Assembly (NCBI RefSeq): GCF_002251795.1 | Contig: NZ_NOXU01000025.1 | Location: 124,001-188,000, forward strand | DNA from: Niveispirillum lacus | GTDB taxonomy: Bacteria; Pseudomonadota; Alphaproteobacteria; Azospirillales; Azospirillaceae | Direction of reading: 5' to 3' | DNA: 64,000 bases | In this document: piece by piece, positions 26,193 through 35,723 of the stretch | Layout of the letters: every line of letters starts with the position of its first letter | Position numbering within the stretch: position 1 is the stretch's first letter | Position numbers and translations under genes: made by a program | The notes under the pieces: generated by a model | What the model was told of the DNA's origin: nothing | The model's input: only the letters and a program-made list of their open reading frames with translations | The model's database searches: none

Positions 26193-27071
26193 ATGAAGGT
26201 CCTGGTATTCGGCCGTGGGGGCCAATTAGCACTCGCCCTGCGCGATCAAGGCAGCGCCGCCGGTCATGACGTCACCTGCCTGGGTCGGGAGAGCCTGTCC
26301 ATCGCCGATGGTTCGGCGGTTGCCAACGCGGTGCGTCGCTCCACACCCGACCTGATCGTCAATGCTGCCGCCTATACGGCGGTGGACAAGGCAGAGAGCG
26401 ATGCGACGGAAGCCTTTGCCGTCAACCGTGACGGCACGCGCCACATCGCGGCGGCGGCGCGTGATGGCGATATTCCCTTCATCCATGTCTCCACGGACTA
26501 TGTTTTCGCCGGCGACGGTGACCGGCCGTGGCGGGAGAATGATGTTACCGGCCCGTTGGGTGTATATGGTGCCTCCAAACTGGCGGGTGAGCAGGCCATG
26601 GCTGAACTGGGCCCCGCGCGGAATGCCATCCTGCGCACGTCCTGGGTGTTCAGCCCCTATGGCGCCAATTTTGTGCGGACTATGCTGCGTCTGGGTGCCG
26701 ACCGCCCGGAATTGCGGGTTGTAGCCGACCAGCATGGGCGGCCGACCGCCGCACATGACATTGCCGATGCCATCTTGCTGTTGGCGCCCTTGGTGGCGAA
26801 TGGCATGGCTCAGGGCCTCTACCATTTCGGGGGTGCTGAACCGACCACCTGGCATGGTTTTGCCCAGGCGGTTTTCGCCAGTGCCGCCCGGCATGGGCGG
26901 CCCGTTCCTATCGTACATCCGATCACCACCGCGGACTATCCAACCCCGGCCCGGCGTCCGGCCAATTCTGTTCTGGCTTGCGACCGCTATCTGGCTCTGC
27001 CCGGTGCCACCCTACCCGACTGGCGGGTGGGGCTGAACCGAGCGGTTGATACGCTGCTGGCGGCGGGCTGA
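26193..27071 (+). CDS. rfbD: dTDP-4-dehydrorhamnose reductase
   Basis: This 292-aa short-chain reductase completes dTDP-L-rhamnose synthesis with NAD(P)H. The nucleotide loop FGRGGQLALALRD, HVSTDYVFAGD and the YxxxK motif (VYGASKLAGEQ) are intact, as is DQHGRPTAAHDIADAI. It is in tight series with rfbA (28-bp gap) and 3 bp ahead of the next glycosyltransferase, so all five genes are probably one operon. Confidence 0.95.
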   Translation: MKVLVFGRGGQLALALRDQGSAAGHDVTCLGRESLSIADGSAVANAVRRSTPDLIVNAAAYTAVDKAESDATEAFAVNRDGTRHIAAAARDGDIPFIHVSTDYVFAGDGDRPWRENDVTGPLGVYGASKLAGEQAMAELGPARNAILRTSWVFSPYGANFVRTMLRLGADRPELRVVADQHGRPTAAHDIADAILLLAPLVANGMAQGLYHFGGAEPTTWHGFAQAVFASAARHGRPVPIVHPITTADYPTPARRPANSVLACDRYLALPGATLPDWRVGLNRAVDTLLAAG

Positions 27072-27074
27072 CCT

Positions 27075-28193
27075 TTGCACCCGCCTATCACCTTCAGCCA
27101 TGACATCTTCACCTCCCAGATGGTGGGCGGCATCTCGCGTTATTTCTGCGAACTGGCCCTGGCCTTGTCCGATGGCGGCGAGGTGGTGGAAATCGTGGCC
27201 GGACGGCACCGCAATCATCACCTGAAAACCCTGGAGAGCACCAGCGCCGCAAAGGAACGGGGTTTGGTACGGGGCCGGTACGAACCGCCCATCCGACTGC
27301 CTGCCCAGTTGTTACGACTACGGAATGAAGCATGGGCAACGGCGCGGACCCGCACCGACGGCATCTTCCACCGCACATATTATCCTTTGCTCGACCTGGT
27401 TCCTGGCCGCCGCCCCCTGATCACCACTGTCCATGACATGGTGTGGGAGATGTTCCCTGGTGAGGCGCGCTCCTTTGCCATCAACAGCCGGCTCAAGCGG
27501 CGGGCTGTCGACCGTGCCGACCTGATCATTGCCCCAACCGAGGCAACCAAACGGGACCTTTGCCGCCTCTGGTCCTTACCGCCCGACCGGGTGCACGTGG
27601 TCAATCATGGTTTCACCGCCCCCGCGCTGCCGCCCGATGATGGTCAGCATCTGCTGGACGGCAAACCCTATATCCTGTTCGTGGGTCGGCGGGGGGGATA
27701 CAAGAACTTCGCCCGTTTCGTACAAGGCTATGCCCGTAGCGTGTTGCCCGCGCGCGGTGTGCATCTGCTCTGTTTTGGGGGGGGAGATTTCTCGCCGGCG
27801 GACCATGCGCTGCTGGCCGCGGCGGGCATCACGGATCATGTCACCTGGATGGGCGGCGACGATGCCACCATGATGCGGGCCTATCGTGATGCAGAACTGT
27901 TCATCTATCCGTCACGCTGTGAGGGCTTCGGTCTCCCCGTACTGGAAGCAATGGCTGTCGGATGCCCGGTCGCCATCGCAAAGGAGGCTGAGGCGCTGGT
28001 GGAGGTGGCGGGCGATGCCGCTCTGACCTATGACGCCAGCGACATAGATGCCACGGTGCATCTGCTGGATACGCATGTCGGGGACGAGAGCGGGCGGGCG
28101 GCGCTGGCCGCACACGGCCGCGCGCGCATCGGTCAGTTCGGCTGGGAGCGCTGTGCGGCGGAAACGGCCGCGCTTTATGCCTTGTTGGCATGA
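27075..28193 (+). CDS. Family 4 (GT-B) glycosyltransferase
   Basis: A GT-B fold transferase of 372 aa for surface polysaccharide. N-domain: FSHDIFTSQMVGGISRYFCE, a common opening for retaining transferases of this type. C-domain: LFVGRRGGYKNFARFV and the nucleotide-sugar motif YPSRCEGFGLPVLEAMAVG (EGFGLP with the acidic residue). The start is a TTG at 27075, 3 bp after the rfbD stop, with no clear ribosome site, suggesting coupling. Acceptor and sugar are unknown. It belongs to the rhamnose cluster. Confidence 0.88.
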   Translation: MHPPITFSHDIFTSQMVGGISRYFCELALALSDGGEVVEIVAGRHRNHHLKTLESTSAAKERGLVRGRYEPPIRLPAQLLRLRNEAWATARTRTDGIFHRTYYPLLDLVPGRRPLITTVHDMVWEMFPGEARSFAINSRLKRRAVDRADLIIAPTEATKRDLCRLWSLPPDRVHVVNHGFTAPALPPDDGQHLLDGKPYILFVGRRGGYKNFARFVQGYARSVLPARGVHLLCFGGGDFSPADHALLAAAGITDHVTWMGGDDATMMRAYRDAELFIYPSRCEGFGLPVLEAMAVGCPVAIAKEAEALVEVAGDAALTYDASDIDATVHLLDTHVGDESGRAALAAHGRARIGQFGWERCAAETAALYALLA

Positions 28194-28269
28194 TGGACAG
28201 GCGGCTTCATTGATCGTAGGGTCGCGCCGAACAGTCAACCGGCGTCATTCGAGGACCGGAGGGAAACAA

Positions 28270-29148
28270 GTGACGATGCAGGCCCAGACCAGCCCCCAGG
28301 CCACCGATGCGGAAGTGATCTATATTGGCGACATCGTTATCTTTTTCCTGCGCCGCTGGACCGTGTTCCTGGCCGCCATCCTGCTGGCCGTGGGCGCCGC
28401 ACTGCTTTACCTGTTCCTGACAACACCACTTTACAAAGCGTCCGCCACCGTAGGCCCGCCGACCTCTTCCAACAATTCATCGAAGGCTGGCGGCTTGGCC
28501 GCCCTGCCCTTTGGCCTCGGGTCTGCACTGGGTGATGGCGGTGGGTCCACCCTGCACAAGCAGTTTTTGCAGACGCTCAAATCCTATGATGTCGCCGCCA
28601 AACTGGCAGCCGACAAGGAGATGGTGCAGCGCCTGCTCGAACCCAAGGAGGGGGAGGCTGTTACGCCCAGCAAGATTTCCGAACGGCTGGACTCCCTGAT
28701 GGTGGTAAACAAGCTGCGCAACGCGCCGTTGGAAGACACGACCTTCACGGAAATCACCTTGCTGCACGCCGACCCGGCCTTCGCGCAGAAGGTGCTGAAT
28801 CAGGTTTTCGACCTGTCAGACACGATAATCCGTCGGCAGGTCCGGGAATCGAAAACTGCCCAGCGTGAGGTGCTGCTACGCTCCTTGGAACAGACCAGCA
28901 ATTCTTACCAGCGTGACGCGTTGGTGAAGAACCTGCTGGAGGTCGAACATGAGTTGATGACCAGCCAGACGGATGAGCCTTTTTCCTATCGGATCATCGA
29001 AAGCATGCATGCCGGCGACCGCCCAGCGTCCCCGCGACGGCTGCTGACCCTGGCCGGTTCGATGGTGGTCGGCGGCATATTGGGGTTCCTGGTGGTCTGT
29101 GTGATGTTGTTCAACACCTACCGTCGCAATCGGGGCCGGATCGTTTGA
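28270..29148 (+). CDS. Wzz-like polysaccharide chain-length/co-polymerase protein
   Basis: The 292-aa protein has an N-terminal membrane helix (RWTVFLAAILLAVGAALLYL) after a short cytoplasmic segment and a second helix near the C-terminus (LLTLAGSMVVGGILGFLVVC). A coiled-coil periplasmic region in between fits Wzz/Wzc-type co-polymerases that set polysaccharide chain length. GTG 28270 is chosen for its upstream GGAGGG (6-bp spacing). There is no Walker motif, so it is the Wzz part only, with any tyrosine kinase elsewhere. It lies just after the glycosyltransferases, in keeping with O-antigen or exopolysaccharide export. Confidence 0.85.
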   Translation: MTMQAQTSPQATDAEVIYIGDIVIFFLRRWTVFLAAILLAVGAALLYLFLTTPLYKASATVGPPTSSNNSSKAGGLAALPFGLGSALGDGGGSTLHKQFLQTLKSYDVAAKLAADKEMVQRLLEPKEGEAVTPSKISERLDSLMVVNKLRNAPLEDTTFTEITLLHADPAFAQKVLNQVFDLSDTIIRRQVRESKTAQREVLLRSLEQTSNSYQRDALVKNLLEVEHELMTSQTDEPFSYRIIESMHAGDRPASPRRLLTLAGSMVVGGILGFLVVCVMLFNTYRRNRGRIV

Positions 29149-29233
29149 TATCAGCCCTCGGGTGTTTCGGCTTCACAACGCCGATGTCAGGCGTCACTGA
29201 CCCTGGCCGCCACTGGGACAACCGCCGCCCCGT

Positions 29234-30367
29234 CTAGCGGCGAAGCCCTTCGGCCAAGGCCATCATCAGGGCGCCGACCCCCTTGGGATCATTAGACACC
29301 ATCGGTTCGGACAGATAATAATCATAGCTGCCGTCGCGGTACGGGGCGTTACCCAGCCCCGCCACACCGCAGATACCGCCCAGTTCCGTTTCGGTCAGAA
29401 AATCCCGGATCACGGTACGCAATGCCGCCTCGCCCGCGCGCCCATGGTCAGCCGGCAGCAAGCCTAACCGTGACCCGGCCATCAGGGCATAGGCGATCAT
29501 CAGACTGGCAGAGGTTTCTTCGTAATTCCCCCGCTCTCCGCCACGGTCAAGCACCTGCCACCACAGGCCGCGGGCACTGCGCACCGCCATCAAGGCGATG
29601 GCCGCATCCTGGAACATGGCGATCAGCGCAGCGCGACCGGGCCCGTCGAACGGCGCGGCCAGTTCGATGCAATCCACCATGGCCATCATGAACCAGCCCA
29701 TGGCCCGGCCCCAGAAACAAGCGGAACAGCCCGTCACCGGGTCGGCCCAGAGTTCCTGACGGCTTTCATCCCAGCCATGGTAATAAAGTCCCGTGCGCGG
29801 GTCGCGCATGATGTCCCGCACCTGGGTAAACTGATGGACAACATCCTCCCAGGCATCGCGGTCGCCGGTCGCTACCGCCTGTGCCGTAATCAACGGCTGC
29901 GCCATGTACAGCCCATCCAGCCAGACCTGCCAGGGATAGATCTGCTTATGCCAGTAATTGCCGGATCGGGTCCGCGGATGGGTCCGAAGCTGTGCGATCT
30001 GGGTTTCGATGGCCCGTCGGAACCGTTCTTCGCCCGTACGGTCATAAAGCGGGAAGAAGACCTTGGCCGGCTTCACGTTGTCGATGTTATATTCGGTCGG
30101 ATCGAACCCTTCGATGCTGCCATCCTCATCGACCCGTGCCCCCACCTTATCATGCACGAAGTCGGAAAATTCTGACCGGCCCGTCGCGTCGGCAAGGTCA
30201 AGGCAGCCCTTGAAGACACAGCCATCTTCATAATTCCAGGTCGGCTTGAAGAAAACCCATTCCGACAGGTAATAGCGCAGGAACGGCAGGACCTGCGGTC
30301 CGAAATGGCGAAAATCATGCATGATGGGTTTGGCACCAGGGACAGGTGAACCGGCGGCAATCTTCAT
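29234..30367 (-). CDS. Glycoside hydrolase family 105 (unsaturated galacturonyl hydrolase, YteR/RhiN-like)
   Basis: This (alpha/alpha)6-barrel protein of 377 aa carries YteR/RhiN-like landmarks: SGNYWHKQIYPWQVWLDGLY, CFWGRAMGWFMMAMVDCIEL, GLWWQVLDRGG and NYEETSASLMIAYALM, with the catalytic Asp expected in WLDGL. Family members remove 4,5-unsaturated uronic acid from oligosaccharides made by pectin or rhamnogalacturonan lyases. No signal peptide is seen, so it acts in the cytoplasm on imported oligomers. It lies 51 bp after the TogB-like binding-protein gene, in the same direction, supporting a pectin-oligomer operon. Confidence 0.88.
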   Translation of the reverse strand: MKIAAGSPVPGAKPIMHDFRHFGPQVLPFLRYYLSEWVFFKPTWNYEDGCVFKGCLDLADATGRSEFSDFVHDKVGARVDEDGSIEGFDPTEYNIDNVKPAKVFFPLYDRTGEERFRRAIETQIAQLRTHPRTRSGNYWHKQIYPWQVWLDGLYMAQPLITAQAVATGDRDAWEDVVHQFTQVRDIMRDPRTGLYYHGWDESRQELWADPVTGCSACFWGRAMGWFMMAMVDCIELAAPFDGPGRAALIAMFQDAAIALMAVRSARGLWWQVLDRGGERGNYEETSASLMIAYALMAGSRLGLLPADHGRAGEAALRTVIRDFLTETELGGICGVAGLGNAPYRDGSYDYYLSEPMVSNDPKGVGALMMALAEGLRR

Positions 30368-30418
30368 TGATACGCCAACCGGAAACCGGTGTCATCATCA
30401 ACAATCGGACGAGGGGGA

Positions 30419-31702
30419 TCATCGGCGGATCACCCTTTGCAAGATGCTATTGATCTCTCGTTCCATGGCCAGCCCCGCCTCCTCCGGCGTCAGCATGCCA
30501 TATCCAAGTTTCTCCAATATGTCATTGAACCCATCACGCACCCTTGCATGTTCATAATATCCAGACAGGACAATGCCGCGCGGCAGGCTTTCGATCTGTC
30601 GCTGGCCCTCAAGGGCCAACCCTGTCAACTGCCCATCCTCTTCCAGGATACGGCGGGCCGCCGCGCTGGCCGGCACCCCACGCCGGGCGCCCAGGGTCCG
30701 CACACCATCAGGATCATTCAGCAGAAACTGCAAGAGCAGCGCCGCCTCACGCGGGTGATCCGTATGACGGTTGATGGAATACAACATGGCTGGCTTGTAC
30801 AGCAGGCCCGGATCAGTCGCACCGGGCAGAAGCGGATAGGGCGCCAGCACCATTTTCTGACCTGGCTCCAACGTCTCCACATATTTGCCGACAGAACTGG
30901 TCCATTGATAGATGCCGGCATAACGACCGGTGATCCAGGGCCGAGTCTCCTGCAACTGTACATGCCCGAAACTGGCCCGCTCGCGTGCTGACGGCACCAC
31001 ATGATTGTCAACCCACTGCTGGTACAGCCGCGCCGCTTCGATCAGCAGGTTGCGATCCGGCACAAGGCGCTTGGCGTCCTCGTCAATGAATTCCTGCTGG
31101 GTCTTCTGGCTCATCCAACTGTATAGCAGGGCCACCGTGTCCTGGAAGTTCATGTCCAGCGGGTAATAGTCCGGGCCTAACCGATCCCGGAAAATCGGCC
31201 CTGCCGCCATCAGCGTATCCCAACTGTCTGGTACGGCCAAACCCGCCTTGGCGAAGGTGGTCTTGTTAAACCAGAACAGCCGCGCCGTCATGTTGGGCGG
31301 CAGACCGTTCAGTTTGCCGCGTACCGACGACATGGAAATGGCGTCATGGTCGAACTGGGTCAGGTCAATGATGTCTGCCTGCTGTTGCAGGTTCAGGAAC
31401 CCTTCCCCGTCGCGGGAAAACAGTTTGAGCCAATTCCAGTTGACGGTCATCACATCGGGTGCGGTGCCTCCGGCGATCTGGGTGGTCAACCGCTCCAGAT
31501 GCCCGACCCAGCCCGTATATTCCGCCGTCACCTTGATATGGGGATATCGTGCCTCGAACAGTTCCAAGGCGCGCAGATGCGCCCGGTGGACGTCATTGCC
31601 ACCCCACCAGGACATGCGCAGATGTACCGGCGCCCGCGCCACTGCGAGCGGCACGGGCAACAGCAGGCCGGCAGCCAGAAGAAGCCGTCTGGCGATGATC
31701 AT
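30419..31702 (-). CDS. ABC substrate-binding protein, TogB-like (oligogalacturonide type)
   Basis: A 427-aa family 1 solute-binding protein with signal peptide (ARRLLLAAGLLLPVPLAVAR). Mature start VHLRMSWWGGNDVHRAHLRA and YTGWVGHLERLTTQIAGGTA, then PDVMTVNWNWLK and PWITGRYAGIYQWTSS match the oligogalacturonide-binding protein TogB of soft-rot bacteria closely in my recollection. It would capture pectin-derived oligosaccharides in the periplasm. No permease or ATPase gene accompanies it, so the rest of the transporter must be elsewhere. It is probably co-transcribed with the GH105 gene. Confidence 0.85.
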   Translation of the reverse strand: MIIARRLLLAAGLLLPVPLAVARAPVHLRMSWWGGNDVHRAHLRALELFEARYPHIKVTAEYTGWVGHLERLTTQIAGGTAPDVMTVNWNWLKLFSRDGEGFLNLQQQADIIDLTQFDHDAISMSSVRGKLNGLPPNMTARLFWFNKTTFAKAGLAVPDSWDTLMAAGPIFRDRLGPDYYPLDMNFQDTVALLYSWMSQKTQQEFIDEDAKRLVPDRNLLIEAARLYQQWVDNHVVPSARERASFGHVQLQETRPWITGRYAGIYQWTSSVGKYVETLEPGQKMVLAPYPLLPGATDPGLLYKPAMLYSINRHTDHPREAALLLQFLLNDPDGVRTLGARRGVPASAAARRILEEDGQLTGLALEGQRQIESLPRGIVLSGYYEHARVRDGFNDILEKLGYGMLTPEEAGLAMEREINSILQRVIRR

Positions 31703-31804
31703 CGCAAAGGCCCTCCCTTTGGCCAGATCGTTGCCCCCTTTGGTAACCGATTTCCTGGATGGGGAAAACCCGGTCCAGGGCCTGACCCATCGCCGGCACC
31801 GCGA

Positions 31805-32701
31805 TTACGCCGTGGCGTAACGGCGGGCAACCAGCGCCGCCAGATCGGCATGGGCGGCGCTGCGTTCCTGCGCATTGGCAGTATCATTCTGGTAATAGCT
31901 GGTCAGCAACAGGGGTCCACCGGCGGGGGGCCACAGGATGGCGATGTCATTATTCATGGCACCATAGGACCCCGTCTTGTCACCGATACGCCACCCGCGC
32001 GGCAGTCCGGCCCGCAGGCGGGTGTCACCCGTCCGGTTGTCGATCATCCAGTCGGTCAGACGCTGACGAGAGTCCGGGTTCAAGACAGAGCCCATCAAAA
32101 GCGTGCGCAGCAGGCTGAGCATGGATAGCGGTGTGGTCGTGTCCCGCTCTTCCCCCGTCGGGACGAGGTTCATGTCGGGTTCGATCCGGTCGATGCGCGT
32201 CACCCGATCACCAATCTGGCGCAGGAAAGCGGTCAAGGCCGCAGGCCCACCGCTTTCCCGCATCAGGACATTCGCACCAGTATTGTCCGACTGAATCATG
32301 ATCGCCTCGCACAGCGCGTCGATGCGCAAGCCCTGGCCGACATGCGGCTCAGTCAGGGGGGACCAGGAAACCAACTCATGTTTGTCAAACAACACCTTTC
32401 GGTCCAGTTGTTCAACACCCGCATCAACCCGTGACAAAATGAAGGCCGCCAGGAGAAACTTGAACGTGCTGCACAGGGCAAACCGCTCATTACCCCGCCA
32501 TTGGGCGGCGGCGCCGGTCTGCATGTCCAGCATCGCCACACCCAGCCGCCCGCCGCGCACTCGTTCCAATTTGCCGATAGCTGAGCTTATATCTTCCAGC
32601 GGCGGGACATTAGGGCCCGCCCATCCGGGGAGCGCGAGACCAGTACCGGCCATTGCACCCAGAAATGCCATATTTCCAATAAATTGCCGCCGCGAACGCA
32701 T
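31805..32701 (-). CDS. bla: Class A beta-lactamase, Tat-exported
   Basis: A serine beta-lactamase of 298 aa. All catalytic motifs are present: CSTFK (Ser78, Lys81; Ambler 70-73), SDN (138-140), EPDMN with the general base Glu174 (Ambler 166), and KTG (242-244). It starts MRSRRQFIGNMAFLG, a twin-arginine signal, unusual but known for some environmental class A enzymes. The residue before the nucleophile is Cys (Ambler 69), without an obvious partner near 238. The loop after KTG (GDKTGSYGAMNNDIAILWP) seems about two residues shorter than in CTX-M or KPC. It is divergent from an ampR gene, so inducible expression is likely. Spectrum cannot be read from sequence. Confidence 0.95.
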   Translation of the reverse strand: MRSRRQFIGNMAFLGAMAGTGLALPGWAGPNVPPLEDISSAIGKLERVRGGRLGVAMLDMQTGAAAQWRGNERFALCSTFKFLLAAFILSRVDAGVEQLDRKVLFDKHELVSWSPLTEPHVGQGLRIDALCEAIMIQSDNTGANVLMRESGGPAALTAFLRQIGDRVTRIDRIEPDMNLVPTGEERDTTTPLSMLSLLRTLLMGSVLNPDSRQRLTDWMIDNRTGDTRLRAGLPRGWRIGDKTGSYGAMNNDIAILWPPAGGPLLLTSYYQNDTANAQERSAAHADLAALVARRYATA

Positions 32702-32778
32702 CGTTTCCTCCCATATTGCATGCCCAGGCTATCCAGGCTGCCCCTTCCAGGCAAACTGTGATAAATCGCACCAAGCAT

Positions 32779-32789
32779 TAGAAATTCTA
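32779..32789. promoter_or_regulatory. AmpR-type dyad between bla and ampR
   Basis: TAGAAATTCTA is a perfect 5-bp inverted repeat around one base, 8 bp before the ampR start, in a 96-bp divergent region. It is a fair LysR-type operator and would serve both genes; assignment rests on position. Confidence 0.5.
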
Positions 32790-32797
32790 GGCCATAG

Positions 32798-33709
32798 ATG
32801 ACCCGACCCCACCTTCCGCTGAATGCTCTGCGCGCCTTTGAGGCCTCTGCCCGGCACCTGTCTTTCACCAGGGCCGCTATCGAGCTCTGCGTGACCCAGG
32901 CGGCGGTCAGCCACCAGGTCAAGGGGCTGGAGGAACGGCTGGGCGCACAGCTTTTTCGACGGCTGCCGCGCGGACTGGTGCTGACAGATGAAGGCATGGC
33001 CCTGTTGCCCGGTGTCCGCGACAGTTTCGATCAGATCGCCCGCCTCCTCCACCGGTTCGATGGCGGGCCGGTGACCGAACCATTATCCGTGGGCGTGGTG
33101 GGCACCTTCGCAGCGGGGTGGCTGCTGGCGCGCATCGACGGGTTTCAGGAAGCCAACCCTTTCGTGGACCTGCGCCTGTCCACAAACAATAACCGTGTCG
33201 ATATCCAGGCAGAGGGGCTGGACGCCGCGATCAAGTTTGGCGACGGCGCCTGGCATGGGATGGAAGTGCAGCCATTACTGGTGGCGCCAATGGCGCCGCT
33301 CTGCCTGCCATCGGTGGCCGCGCGACTGAAATCGCCGTCCGATCTGGCAGGGGAACGGCTTCTGCGCTCCTACCGGTCGGATGAATGGCCGCGCTGGTTT
33401 GCCGCTGCCGAGACACCCTGCCCGCCCCTCCGCGGGCCTGTCTTCGACAGTTCCTGGATCATGGTGGAAGCGGCATTACAGGGCCATGGTGTTGCCCTGG
33501 CCCCAGTCATGATGTTCAGCCGCGAGGTGGCGGCGGGCAGGCTGGTTCAGCCCTTTGCCACCACCATCACCCTGGGCCGCTACTGGTTGGTCTGGCCCAA
33601 ATCACGCCCGCCGGGCCGCGGCCTGACCGCCTTTTCCGGCTGGCTGGCGGATCAATGCGGAAACTGGTTTACAGACGCGCCGCGTGCCAGCGCAGGTGAT
33701 CTTCCATGA
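32798..33709 (+). CDS. ampR: LysR-family regulator AmpR
   Basis: A 303-aa LysR regulator that opens with RPHLPLNALRAFEASARHLS, then FTRAAIELCVTQAAVSHQVK, the strongly conserved AmpR helix-turn-helix. It is followed by the effector domain (SVGVVGTFAAGWLLARIDGF; LRLSTNNNRVDIQAEGLDAA). AmpR senses cell-wall muropeptides and UDP-MurNAc-pentapeptide to induce the neighbouring beta-lactamase. Its 3' end overlaps the convergent fghA by 41 bp. Confidence 0.94.
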   Translation: MTRPHLPLNALRAFEASARHLSFTRAAIELCVTQAAVSHQVKGLEERLGAQLFRRLPRGLVLTDEGMALLPGVRDSFDQIARLLHRFDGGPVTEPLSVGVVGTFAAGWLLARIDGFQEANPFVDLRLSTNNNRVDIQAEGLDAAIKFGDGAWHGMEVQPLLVAPMAPLCLPSVAARLKSPSDLAGERLLRSYRSDEWPRWFAAAETPCPPLRGPVFDSSWIMVEAALQGHGVALAPVMMFSREVAAGRLVQPFATTITLGRYWLVWPKSRPPGRGLTAFSGWLADQCGNWFTDAPRASAGDLP

Positions 33710-34511
33710 AGCTGGAAATGAAATAGTAAGAATGGTCGTACCCTTCCTGCATCCGCAGGGTCAGGCGGATGCCAGCCTTGGTACAGGCCTCTGCCAGCAG
33801 ATGCGGCCGCAACTGGTTCTCCAGGAACCCATCCGCCGTACCCTGATCGACCAGCAATTCAGCAACCCACGCCCCGTCCTCGATCAAGGCCACCGCGTCA
33901 TGCTGGCGCCAAAAGGCTTTATTGCTGCCCAGATAGGCCGGAAATGCCTTCTGACCCCAGGGTACCTGCGACGGCGCCACAATGGGGGCGAAGGCTGAGA
34001 TCGATTTGAACCGGTCGGGATGGCGCAAAGCCACTGTCAGCGCACCATGCCCGCCCATGGAATGGCCGGTGATGCCCTGGCGCTCCAGATCGACGGGGAA
34101 ATGCTCTGCCACCAGGGCTGGCAACTCTTCCGTCACATAAGACCACATACGGAAATGCGGCGCCCAAGGCGCCTCGGTGGCGTCCACATAAAAGCCTGCG
34201 CCCTGGCCTAGGTCCCAGGCGGCATCATCGGCCACGCCCTCGCCGCGCGGGCTGGTATCGGGGCAGATGATGATCAGACCCAGTTCCGCCGCCCAGCGCC
34301 GAAACTCTCCCTTCTCCGTGGCATTGGCATGGGTGCAGGTCAGGCCCGACAGGTACCAGATTACGGGGCATTTCACCCCGTCGGCCGCCTGCGGCGGGGT
34401 GAAGACGCTGAACACCATTTGCGTGCCGGTGGATGTCGAGGCATGGCGGTAAACGCCCTGCACACCGCCATGGGACCGGGTGGTGGAGACGGTTTCCAGG
34501 GTCATGGTCAA
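33669..34511 (-). CDS. fghA: S-formylglutathione hydrolase
   Basis: This esterase-D-type alpha/beta hydrolase of 280 aa converts S-formylglutathione to formate and glutathione. The nucleophile elbow is [10 protein letters not shown], with [14 protein letters not shown] and [20 protein letters not shown] near the start and [20 protein letters not shown] at the end, all family signatures. It follows adhC with a 4-bp overlap (ATGA), making a two-gene formaldehyde detoxification operon. Its 3' end overlaps ampR by 41 bp on the opposite strand. Confidence 0.96.
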   Translation of the reverse strand: MTMTLETVSTTRSHGGVQGVYRHASTSTGTQMVFSVFTPPQAADGVKCPVIWYLSGLTCTHANATEKGEFRRWAAELGLIIICPDTSPRGEGVADDAAWDLGQGAGFYVDATEAPWAPHFRMWSYVTEELPALVAEHFPVDLERQGITGHSMGGHGALTVALRHPDRFKSISAFAPIVAPSQVPWGQKAFPAYLGSNKAFWRQHDAVALIEDGAWVAELLVDQGTADGFLENQLRPHLLAEACTKAGIRLTLRMQEGYDHSYYFISSFMEDHLRWHAARL

Positions 34512-35617
34512 TAAACCACCACGCTGCGGATGCTCTCACCCGCATGCATCAGGTCAAAGCCCTTGTTGATCTCTTCCAGGGTCAGGACATGGGTGATCAT
34601 CGGGTCGATCTCGATCTTGCCCTGCATGTACCAATCCACGATCTTCGGCACATCGGTGCGTCCGCGGGCACCACCAAAGGCCGAGCCTTTCCACACGCGG
34701 CCCGTGACCAGTTGGAACGGGCGCGTCGAAATCTCCTTGCCGGCCTCTGCCACGCCAATGACCACCGACACGCCCCACCCGCGATGGCACGCTTCCAGCG
34801 CCTGTCGCATGACCAGGGTATTGCCGGTGCAGTCGAACGTGTAATCGGCCCCCCCCTCCGTCAATGCCACCAGATGCTGGACGATATCGCCCTGGATCTT
34901 CTGCGGGTTCACAAAATGGGTCATGCCGAAGCGCTGTCCCCATTCGGCCTTGCGGTCATTGATGTCGACACCGATGATCTTGTCGGCGCCCACCATGCGG
35001 GCCGCCTGGATGACATTCAGGCCAATACCGCCCAGGCCGAACACCACGACATTGGAACCCGGTTCCACCTTGGCCGTGTTGGTCACGGCCCCCACCCCCG
35101 TAGTGACGCCGCAACCAATATAGCAGGAGGACTGGAACGGCGCGTCTTCGCGGATCTTGGCGACCGCAATCTCCGGCAGGACGGTGAAGTTGGAGAAAGT
35201 GGAACAGCCCATATAGTGATAGATAGGCTGGCCCTTATAGCTGAACCGCGTGGTGCCGTCGGGCATCAGGCCCTTGCCCTGGGTCGCGCGGATGGCAGTA
35301 CACAGGTTGGTCTTGCGCGACAGGCAGCTTTTGCACTGCCGGCATTCGGGGGTGTACAGCGGAATGACATGGTCGCCCGGCTTCAGGCTGGTGACCCCTG
35401 CCCCCACCTCCCGCACGATGCCGGCCCCTTCATGGCCCAGGATGGAGGGGAAGATGCCTTCGCTGTCGAACCCGTCCAGCGTGTAGGCATCGGTGTGGCA
35501 GATGCCCGTCGCCATGATCTCGATCAGCACCTCACCCGGCTTGGGCCCTTCCAGGTCCAGTTCGACGATCTCCAGCGGCTTCTTGGCCTCGAAAGCGACG
35601 GCGGCGCGGGTCTTCAT
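34508..35617 (-). CDS. adhC: S-(hydroxymethyl)glutathione dehydrogenase (class III alcohol dehydrogenase)
   Basis: A 369-aa zinc dehydrogenase that oxidises S-hydroxymethylglutathione, formed from formaldehyde, to S-formylglutathione with NAD. Zinc ligands: [21 protein letters not shown] (catalytic site) and [15 protein letters not shown] (structural zinc). [18 protein letters not shown] is the Rossmann loop and [13 protein letters not shown] a class III signature; such enzymes also reduce S-nitrosoglutathione. It leads the operon and is divergent from the LysR gene at 35759. Confidence 0.96.
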   Translation of the reverse strand: MKTRAAVAFEAKKPLEIVELDLEGPKPGEVLIEIMATGICHTDAYTLDGFDSEGIFPSILGHEGAGIVREVGAGVTSLKPGDHVIPLYTPECRQCKSCLSRKTNLCTAIRATQGKGLMPDGTTRFSYKGQPIYHYMGCSTFSNFTVLPEIAVAKIREDAPFQSSCYIGCGVTTGVGAVTNTAKVEPGSNVVVFGLGGIGLNVIQAARMVGADKIIGVDINDRKAEWGQRFGMTHFVNPQKIQGDIVQHLVALTEGGADYTFDCTGNTLVMRQALEACHRGWGVSVVIGVAEAGKEISTRPFQLVTGRVWKGSAFGGARGRTDVPKIVDWYMQGKIEIDPMITHVLTLEEINKGFDLMHAGESIRSVVVY

Positions 35618-35723
35618 AGCGGTTCTGTTCCGGTCATTGGGTCGGAGAAAACTCTATCCGGGCAGCGTGGCACGGACGGCATGGGGGCGACAATAGCTTG
35701 AATATCCCGGCAACGATCATGCA

